Source: Sphaerolaimus hirsutus (lineage: Eukaryota; Nematoda; Chromadorea; Monhysterida; Sphaerolaimidae). Taken from it: 64,000 nucleotides of DNA. Both the position numbers and the translations under genes were made by a program. The notes under the pieces are model-generated. The model did not search any database, had not been told where the DNA came from, and saw only the letters and a list, made by a program, of their open reading frames with translations. The stretch's first letter is position 1; every line of letters begins with the position of its first letter. This document shows positions 55,267-64,000 of this stretch, one piece after another. The DNA is taken from positions 6,775,855 to 6,839,854 of the forward strand of contig OZ038455.1 of the NCBI GenBank assembly GCA_964036195.1. Direction: 5' to 3'.

Positions 55267-57300
55267 GCAGTAGCGACATTAGACCATGGTGTCATAACGA
55301 ATTCATTGGTGCCAGTCATCCCAACCGACCTCTGCGCAGAAAAACCTAAAACAAAAGTGCCGACAAAGTAATTTTCCGCCAATGCGCCAACGAAAATGTT
55401 GCATACCATGTCACTTGTCACCTGTGAAAATGCCGCCACCTAAATATGCGACTCAAAAAGTCAGACAGAACGGATGGTAAATGCAAACGGCGTTCGTGTG
55501 ACATTTTCAGTTCGCACATAAATCAGCCGTGTACTAACTAACCAGATAAGAGTACACGGGAATGGGAACGGAACCATTTCATGCCCCAGATGGCACATAC
55601 TGCAAATAGTGTTCTAAAAATCTTCAGGAGATTTAAATAAGAAAAAATTAGAAAAATAGAAGAATAATATTTTCTCCAGGATTTTTTTCCAGAATACTCA
55701 TTAAATTCATTTTATTAAAGGAAAATATAAAAAAACTCTCATTTAGGTATATATTTTTATTGTATTGTTTTATCTGCGTTTTTCATAGAGATTTAATATT
55801 TTCTGAGATATTATTGAATAATATTTTCTGAAAAAATACCCATTTTTGGAACGCTAACTGCAGTACATACAAACTACAAAAATACATTTGTATGTATGTT
55901 TACAACACTGTTTTACAATATGTCGCGGCAATATTTGGGATCTTGGAAGGGAGCAATGTTTGAATTGTCACCTGCCAATGAACAACATTCCACCTTGGGA
56001 AAAGTCATAAAGTCACACGTGACTTTGCGAGATTTGGGAACATTCCTTATGACATGTGAAATGGTCACTGGAAGGTCATGCCAGCTGTCATATGCATGGG
56101 TATCATGGATTAAATGAATGTATTTGTGTATGTACATAAATAAATAAATACATACATAAATGCAACCTCAAAGTGTGAATGAGAAATATTGGGGCTGTTA
56201 TGCATGCAGTTTCACAACCATAACATTTACATGCAGATTTATTTACATAAATATTTGTGTATTTACATTGGATATGCAACTTAAATGTGGTCATAGTTGC
56301 ATAGCATATCATCCACCAATATCACTTCAAAACTCAGCAATAGTTGACCAATGGTCAAAAAAATTCAAATATACATACACCATCAGAAAGAAAGGCCCTC
56401 ATACACCAGGCATAAATCCACATACATGAATCCCTGAAAATGCATGAAGTTGCAAAAAAAAGATTTCTCAAATTACAACAACACCATATGGTTTTATACT
56501 GGTAAATTTAGGCGTGGTGATTTCCAAAATTGGACTAGACTTTTTTAAATTTATTTTGTCTTTATTTAAATGAGCATGTTCAAAGGTTAATAATTGAATG
56601 GGATATTTATCTTTGATATTTACATTTATCATTAATAGAAACATTGACTACAAAAACGTCGAAAAAATATGTTTTTCATATAAAAAACATCAAACATCAC
56701 CTCGAAACGCTCACATCGCTATCGACAAGAAATATCGACGACAAAATATCGAATGCGGACATCAAAGTAACATCCTCCGAATTAAAGCGGCATTGTATTT
56801 ATTGCGAGTGCATCCTGGCAAACATCCAACTAAACAAGTGCATTATTTCAGCCACTATGACACACTTTACGATGGGGGAATTAGCCCTTTGAACTATGTT
56901 TAGATATGATATTTACGGTCATAAACATTGGGAACAGGTAAAAGCATGTAGTAAATACATACAGTAGACATGCGCGTAAAATTGAGTACGCATTTTATGA
57001 ACAGTGACCGGTGGTCATTCCCGAGTGACCTTCATTTCATTGTCACCGGGCTAATATAAAATGTTTATACCTGAATATTTGAATCGGGTTCAATGTGTTG
57101 TATGTATGTGTTACAATGACATTTAGAGTGTAAATATAGAGTGTTAATGATATGTGATACTAATTTTAGCAATAATACAATACTAGGTAGACTGCAATGG
57201 AATTATGCCTAAATATATAGGCCTCAGCTACGTCATGAAAACTGTCATGATTCCGACTGCAGAATCAGGAAAATGTCATCTGAATTCCCACTCAAATTTC
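55267..57300. other. No gene seen
   Basis: AT-rich, with ATACATAC simple repeats near 56120-56160. Overlapping frames at 56598-56903 have no recognised domain. No splice structure supported. Confidence 0.45.
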
Positions 57301-57302
57301 TA

Positions 57303-57606
57303 CCGTATACACTCGAATAATTCCCCCGCTTTGAATAACCCCCCCCCCCCCACCCCTTAGATGAGTGAGGAAAATATAACCCCCCCCCCCCCACCCTTTA
57401 GGTATATGATAGATAAATCTTTGCATCCAATTTGAACAAAAATTGCGCGTCATTTAGTAAACAAAGCATATTTCATGACATCAGTTGATAGAAACATGCT
57501 TAAATTTTTTGACGAAAAAAATGACCCCCCCCCCGAATAGCCCCCCCCCCCTCAAAAAAGTTTGACGAAAAAATTATTCCCCGGGAGATTATTCGAGTAT
57601 ATACGG
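57303..57606. mobile_element. CCGTATACACTCGAATAA MITE
   Basis: TA-flanked (57301-57302, 57607-57608). CCGTATACACTCGAATAAT...ATTATTCGAGTATATACGG with C10 to C12 runs. A subfamily with TATACACTC in place of TATTTCCTC. Confidence 0.86.
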
Positions 57607-57870
57607 TAATTAAATAATCAGCTCAGTCACGAATCATAAAGCTGTGATTAAATAGTGCGGCAAAGATCTGAATGCATATAAAGTGGGGCTAGTTCGCGCC
57701 AAAATGGCAGATTCCTGATGCGTACCTGCGCGTTGCGTACCTGTACTGATGAGAACCCCATTGGGATTCCCATCTGTACATGAGGGATTCCTTACAGTCA
57801 ACATATTAATTACCGTAAAAAAGTTGCCTGGTTGCGTATCCACTGAAACCCACCAAACGATTGATTGATT

Positions 57871-57922
57871 GATCTCTGTTTACTTACATGTGCATGCAGT
57901 GCACATGTAAGTAAAAAGAGAT
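57871..57922. repeat. Near-perfect hairpin, about 22-bp stem
   Basis: GATCTCTGTTTACTTACATG and its inverse CATGTAAGTAAAAAGAGATC flank a small loop around TGCATGCAGTGCA. The loop is too short for a normal miRNA precursor. Confidence 0.75.
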
Positions 57923-58802
57923 CGTGTTTCACTGCATCTGTTTCACTGAAAATAAAATGGAAAATTGAAGAATTAAATAAAAATAAAATGAAAAATGAAT
58001 TTTTTATACAATTTTATACAAATTTTCGATCTCTTATATTTCACTTCAATGTGCAGTTATTGATAGCTCTGACATGATGAGTACTCAAATATTTAAATGA
58101 TTGTCAGGTATTGATTGCACTTATACAGCTGCGTCAACTTTCTAATCCCCTATACTTCAATCTAACCGCGTACACACTGCGGTTTCCGGTTTCCAGTTGT
58201 TTACACATATAGGATATTTACACCGGTAGAAGGTTCCCTATCCTACATAGAAGGTTCCCTACAGTACATTGAAAGTTTTGCGTATCTTGCGTAGTGGGAT
58301 TCCCATTTGTACATAGACGAGGGTACGCATCGCGGGGGTTCCCAACAGTACTCTCCCGCCAAAATATGCAATATGACACCTATTCGCAATTGATAACGAA
58401 TTGTTGCATTTGCACCTGTCGCGGCGGATTCACACAATACCTTATCTTCGATTCGAGGCTTGTGATTAAAGGAGAATAGATGAATCAACTTATTTAAACT
58501 AGGTAGAATGAATTCACACAAACGTGAAAATATACGTAAATATGAGTATGCAACAATGACATAAATGTACATTTTTGTCGAAGAGAATATAATAAAATCT
58601 ACTTAAACTGGTGTACAGAAGGAAATAAATTTACCTAGGTGTGAAAATGTGCAAACAGCCCAAGGTCGACTTTTTTGAAAAAATATGCAATATTTTCTGC
58701 GGTTGCGACAATCTATCAAGTGCACCTGCCAGTGGGCGGCCATACACGGTGGTTCACACAAATTGATTTTCAGTTTGAACGAACTTGTATTTATATATAT
58801 TA

Positions 58803-59104
58803 CCGTATAGTTTTGAATAAATGCCCACGGGTAGTTATTCGGGGGGGGGGGGTATTTATCAGTAAAAGAATTACTTCGAAACACGACTTTTGACGGGGGG
58901 AGGGGTCGTTTGTCAATTCATTTTTTCAATTCAAATACAAAACTAGGTAGGTACGTAAATATTCAAATAACAGTTATCAACAACTAGCTAAGTGTGGCTT
59001 TATTTTTGTCAGCGAAAAAATTGGTGGGGAGTCATTTTTTTGCTCATCTCAGTTACAACCAGGTAGGTTATTAGACAGTTGGAGGATTATTCTACAAAAT
59101 ACGG
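58803..59104. mobile_element. CCGTATAGTTTTGAATAA MITE, diverged
   Basis: CCGTATAGTTTTGAATAA...GGATTATTCTACAAAATACGG with TA at 58801-58802 and 59105-59106; G11 near 58841. Confidence 0.68.
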
Positions 59105-60087
59105 TAACCCAGAGAACGCGCGCAGTAAATATCAATGGAAATTGTAAACACCATCTATATTCAAGAATCAAGAAAGGCACTGACAAGTGCTCTTGGCTAT
59201 TCAATAGATCGGGTGAGAAAAATTCGTGCCAATTTACAACGCAATGAAGCCAATTGTGCATGCATTTAGCATACTGCAGCATGTGTTTGATCGATGTCAG
59301 CGTAAATATTGATCATGTGCATTCACTGTTCACATGAAACCATAGCTGTTAAAAGTATTTACGTTTACTCAAAAAATACGTATACTCGAGTAGAGTAAAT
59401 ACGTTTACGTATACTTTGAAAAAAGTTCCTGTACTCGCTTTTACGTATACGTTTTGAAAGTACGCGAGTACAGAAAACGTATTTCAGATAGTCTTTTATG
59501 TCGATTTTTGAAGGCATAGAAGGAAAAAATGAGAGAATTTGCTAAAAACATGGAAAAATAATTGACAATGAACATATAAGCACATATCTAACCAAAATTG
59601 GGTTAAAATATGCAAAACGTTATGAAAATTTATGATCTTGAGTAGGGTTGGAAAAAAAACGTTTTTTTAACTCGATGTTTTTTTATAAAAAAACGTTTTT
59701 TTAAATAAAAAACGTTTTTTTAAAAGCTCCCAGATATGACCTTGTGTCAACATATATAGGTATATCAGACAGTGACAATACTCTGTGATGTTATATATGA
59801 CCATATAATGTCTGTGGAGCCATGGGATAGCATTATAAGTGGTGATTTGTGTCAAAAATATCCATTTTTCTACGACATATCGTTCGTATATCGCCTTATA
59901 GTCAAATGTTCGTGACTTCCAAGTGAAGTTTGGCATGGTATAGTGATCAAACAAGGTTATAAAAGAAGGTTGTTACTTTGGGAGTGATATGTTACACACT
60001 GTGGAGGTACATGGAAGCACATTACCTCAATATTATATACTACAGCAACATATTACGGCTTATTAACCCATGGTAGCAGATAGAAAT

Positions 60088-61219
60088 TAGGGTTGGGAAT
60101 TTCAAAATTTTCGGTTCCGGTTCTCGGTTCTCGGTTCTAAAAAATTTCGGTTCGGTTCTCGGTTCTCGGTTCCTCAAAATTTTCGGTTCCGGTTCTCGGT
60201 TCGGTTCTTAAGTTCGGTTCCGGTTCGGTTCTTTCGGTTCCAAATTGTCAAAAATTTCGGTTCCGGGTAATAAAAAGGTCGGGTATCGGGTAATGAAAAA
60301 ATCGGAAATAAGAAAATAATATGCGGAACAAAGGAAAAACAACATAAAACAACCTCCCCCTACAATTTTGCCCCTGTAGTGGCGGAATGGTGTCATGGCA
60401 CTCGCGCCATTCATAGGCACCACGCCATGGCGCGATTGGCGTTGGCGTAGGTGCCCCAGACGGCCAAAACTTGGTGTGCATGTAAACCCAGTGTGCATGT
60501 AGACCCCTTGCTTCGGGGGCCAGGTACATATCCAGGATTTATGAGCCTGCTGTATGGGAGGGGGATTCAGCCACCCACCCTAAAAGTTTACCTACATGGT
60601 GACGAAATGGCATCATGGCGCTGGCGCCATTGGCATTGGTGCCAAAAATCTCTGATATGTATGTTTATACATGTACATATAGAGAGACTGGCACCCCACT
60701 TGCTGTATTTTTTGAGAGAATAGTACGCTTACCAATGTACTTCTAAAATATCAGTGTGATGGAAAAATGTGGGAAAATGGGCCTACATGCGCACCAGGTT
60801 TACACGCACACTGGCACAGACCCCCACAGACTGCTGTATATGTATTTGACATACATATACACATTTTAGGTGGGATCGTGAACACATGAGGCTGCGCGAC
60901 CGGTGAGATGAAATCACCGGTCGCGTGAATCAAGAATTGCGCGCTTGCGCGCAAAATTTTTTGACAAATGACCCTAAAATTGATGCCGGAAGTTACATTT
61001 CCATGCATATCCCTACTCTCACCCAGGAAGGGGGGAGGCGGCCGATTATTTTATAAAATTTCGGTTCTTTCGGTTCTTTAGTTCGGTTCCGGGTCTAAGT
61101 GCCGGTTCTCGGTTCCGGTTCGGGTATTTTTTTCGGTTCCGGTTCTCGGTTCTCGGTTCCAAAATTGTGCTCGGTTCTCGGTTCGGTTCGGTTCGGTTCG
61201 GTTCGGTTCCCCAACCCTA
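60088..61219. mobile_element. Inner hAT-like element, CGGTTCT minisatellite, perfect TSD
   Basis: TAGGGTTGGGAATTTC...TCCCCAACCCTA flanked by ATAGAAAT on both sides (60080-60087, 61220-61227). The sibling at 42450-43096 has a single ATAGAAAT (42874-42881), the empty site. Arrays of CGGTTCTCGGTTCCGG fill both ends; the centre (60260-61050) is unique, with GGCGCC patches. Confidence 0.94.
60895..60925. repeat. Perfect hairpin CGCGACCGGTGA / TCACCGGTCGCG
   Basis: A 12-bp GC-rich stem with loop GATGAAA, inside the innermost hAT-like element; GCGCGCTTGCGCGC follows at 60939. Confidence 0.75.
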
Positions 61220-62127
61220 ATAGAAATGGATACTTTGATACTAAAAATGCCACAAAACCAATGAAAACAACCACCAGTGTCAATTTGTGTGTGAAATTGC
61301 GCGCTTGCGCACGAAATTTTTGCAAAATACCTAGTGCTTAGTACTAAAAATTTCGGCCGATGTTTTTTTAAAAAAAAACATTTCGGACGTCATGTTATTT
61401 AAAAAACAACGTTTTTTTAAATAAAAAACGTTTAAAAAAACATTGGCCAACCCTTATCTTGAGTTAAAATTGGAGTGACATTCCTAAAAAATACTCACGT
61501 TTACGTTTTGCGGAGGGAAAAGTACGTTTACTCACGTTTACTCATGAGTAAAAGTAAAAAATTGTACTTCACGTTTTCTGTACTCAAGGGGTGAGTAAAA
61601 AATAAATACTTTACGTTTACGTATACTTTGATAAAAGTTCGGTACTTTTAACAACTCTGACGTATACTCGAGTACTGAACAAATACGTTTACTTTTCTCC
61701 CGTAAACAATACCTGTACCTTCACGCGTACCTTTTAAAAGTACGCGAGTACAGAAAACGTATTTCGAAAAATTAATGGGGTGCATAACAAGCAAAAAAGA
61801 CTCAGAAGAATTGAAACAGCCGCGAAAGCGGCAGCGGAAATGATTGAAGTTGCAAAGGGTAGAGAAAGCGATGACTCTCACTTTTGCTTTTACTCACTTT
61901 TATGTTTTCCAGGGTACAAAATAAAAAAAAATACTCGCTTTTACTCATGATTTTACCTTACTCGCCATGAGTTTACTGGTATTCACGTTTACTCACCTTT
62001 TATGCACCGAAAAAGTAAAAAAATTACTTGAAGTTTCTGTTCAAAGGTGTGAAATTTTTTTATACTTTATGTTTTTTTTACTCCCGGAAAAATCCCGGTA
62101 CATGCTTTTAACGACTTTTTATGAAAC

Positions 62128-63109
62128 GCCTAGGCAGGGATGACAGAAAAATGCTTCTGAAGGACAAATCTTAAAAAAATTATGCACCTATGCAAGATGG
62201 CTTTTTAAAAAACGGTTGAAAAACGCAGGTCATTCATTCATGGTGGGAACGACCACAACAAACCATCTAAATAGTACCATACAGATTGCAATATCACCAT
62301 TCACTTATCAATAACGGAAAAGTGTGCGCAAAAACAGCAGAATATGCTCAGGGGATGTTTGCACAACATTGTGTAAACACTTGACGCAAACATACAGCAC
62401 ATTTACCTGAAAAATTTTTTTATTTCTCGCAATCGAGAACAGAATTGATCTACGAACGCTAAAAATTCCAATTTTTCCGGTTTGAATTTCTGATTTGTTG
62501 ACACGTGTCAACCAGAACAGACAAAACAATTTTTTGAAAGATAAATAAATTCCGCTGAAAATGTTGAGTTGACTTTATTGAGACATTTCGCATTCCAAAA
62601 GGTAAAATCATGTTCGTGTGTTGCATTCGGTGGGTTTGAAAAAGCCGCATTACCATTAAAATAATTGAACATTTTTTGGGGTCAAATATGAATCATAAAA
62701 TGTAGCAAAACGACAATTAAAACCAACATGGTAATTAAAGGCTAAATTTTATGGTATGTGGGCTGTGACCAAACAGTAAAAAGTTCACATTATTACATTT
62801 GCTGTAGCAATAGGGCAGGTAGGCATGCTAATATGAAAAACTATAAATTTCCTAGAAATCTTCACAACATGAATATTTAGACACCGGAAAAGCATACAAG
62901 TGTCATAAGCAATTACTGAAAACGACAAAATGCAGAAAATGTAGAAATAAAATTCAATGCAAATGAGCATTGTTGCGCAAGGAATCACGAATTCAGCGCA
63001 ATGCAAATTAAATAATCGCATTTAGCACACCTAATATTTCATTTTCACAGCCATTAATACCACACAATGAAATACCACCAGCACAGGGACCAAATTCAAT
63101 TAGATTGTA
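62128..63109. other. No gene seen
   Basis: AT-rich DNA. No domain, RNA or clear repeat was recognised. Confidence 0.5.
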
Positions 63110-63350
63110 AGGCGCGTGTAAGGCGCCCGACCCGAAAGTAAGGCCGCCCTGCGTTCTGTTTAGTTGAATTTTGGGCTAGATGCCCTTCGAGACCCTGTAA
63201 AACACTATGTAAAATGTCATGCAAAGTGTCAAAAGTCATCTAAAATGCCCTTCAAAATAGCAAACTCGTTTGACATTTACCAGGGCCTTTTCCGTGACTT
63301 TTGACACTTGATGACAATTGACATTTTACACGGTCTGGAAGTGCGCCCAG
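63110..63350. mobile_element. Two abutting MITE fragments (AAGGCGC and TGTCAAATG families)
   Basis: 63110-63190 has GTAAGGCGCGTGTAAGGCGCC and relates to 13941-14086. 63176-63350 has CCCTGTAAAACAC...AAGTGTCAAAAGTCAT and the inverse, ending TTTTACACGGTCTGG. Confidence 0.55.
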
Positions 63351-63665
63351 TAATGCATATGGGTCGCTCCCGGCCCAGATTACAGCATCACGTACATATT
63401 TACAGCTCTGCGAGACGAAATGTGTCACCATGCAAATTGGGCTCCGCTGGCGCAGTTGCTATATTAGCCAGTTAACTGTGCTAGAATTTTGACCCGACTC
63501 GAACCCGCCCGACCCGTCAAAAATACTAGTGAAAAATGGGCTAAATTGTAGAACGCGTAAAGTTGTACAATCTAGAAATTTAATTCAAGTTCCCCGACAA
63601 GGGACGGATTCACAAGAGTAGCCAAAAATTCTGCCGAGCTGACCGGCGCCAGTTATAGATAGATA

Positions 63666-64000
63666 CCGTAAATCCTCGAATAAGTCGCGGTAGTTTTTTT
63701 TATTCAGATTTTTTGAGGGGGACTTATTCGAGGGGAGGGGAGTCATTATTTCGCCGGAATATTCAGAAAGATTCATCAATATATTGTCTGAATGGGGTTG
63801 AATTCATTGCACAAACGTGTAAGCCAGAATAGAAATCCCGTAATTCATGCAATGAAAATTTGCACCTACTGCAATATAAATCATTCTTATAATGAACGTG
63901 GAATGAAATCTTATACATGGACGTCTTTCCCACCCATCAAAGAGGGAGGTGGGTTTCGATGGGGAGTTACCTTTTCTAGGTTGGGGAGTTATTCGAGGGG
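63666..64000. mobile_element. CCGTAAATCCTCGAATAA MITE, running off the window
   Basis: Starts CCGTAAATCCTCGAATAAG after TA at 63664-63665. The last bases (GGGGAGTTATTCGAGGGG) look like its opposite sub-end, so the right terminus should be just past 64000. Confidence 0.7.

Larger units (their letters stand above)
59643..61455. mobile_element. Middle hAT-like element, TAGGGTTGG ends, perfect TSD
   Basis: TAGGGTTGGAAAAAAAACG...TTGGCCAACCCTT flanked by ATCTTGAG on both sides (59635-59642, 61456-61463). Sibling of 42450-43096, with an extra element inserted. Confidence 0.92.
59341..62119. mobile_element. Outer TTTACG/GTACTC minisatellite element, relative of 41748-43187
   Basis: Begins CATAGCTGTTAAAAGTA and ends CTTTTAACGACTTTT; flanks CATGAAAC (59333-59340) and TATGAAAC (62120-62127) match 7 of 8. 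Arrays of TTTACGTTTACTC, CGAGTACAGAAAACG and TACTCACG lie at both ends. An inner terminus-like CTTTTAACAACTCTG at 61645-61659 hints that two members are fused. Confidence 0.65.

Noticed and set aside
56598-56903. Two overlapping frames of 82-101 codons
   Set aside because: No recognised domain, low-complexity AT-rich flanks, no splice context; not supported as a gene.

Overview
This window looks like nuclear DNA from an arthropod, most probably an insect. It is AT-rich, has one multi-exon gene with short introns, and is otherwise packed with small transposable elements. I cannot name the species. I saw no rRNA, convincing tRNA, CRISPR array or prokaryotic-style operon.

The one gene I can reconstruct fully lies on the minus strand from 23433 down to 15140. 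It has ten coding exons, and every splice phase fits. The product is 495 residues: a signal peptide, three Ig domains with paired Cys and core Trp, one fibronectin III domain, and a hydrophobic tail after a Ser/Ala-rich stretch, as in GPI-anchored proteins. This is the architecture of the wrapper/klingon group of neural and glial adhesion proteins.

Layout: 1-8436 is a copy of 23486-32829, the 5' flank of that gene. The copies differ by clean insertions. The left copy stops inside a long palindrome at a gap of exactly 200 N (8437-8636). This could be a tandem duplication of the locus or an unpurged second haplotype. 8637-15139 holds a hAT fragment and a large element filled with CGGAAAA repeats that encloses a dead BEL/Pao pol fragment. 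15140-23433 is the gene. 23486-33933 is the right copy, ending in a complete 1.47 kb foldback element. 33934-64000 has no recognisable gene, apart from one weak candidate exon near 44.85 kb, and is a mosaic of MITEs.

Two element classes dominate. One has TA target sites (CCGTATTNCCTCGAA palindromes, TACTCGGCGGAC MITEs, a CAGGGTGCGGC mariner-like element), and several insertions are proven by an empty site in the other copy of the duplication. The other has 8-bp target duplications, mostly fitting nTnnnnAn, and TIRs starting YARNG, the hallmark of hAT transposons. Many of these are built of minisatellites (CGGAAAA, CGGTTCT, TTACGC, GGCGCC, TTTACG) and nest in one another up to three deep. I regard this group as the most interesting content of the window.
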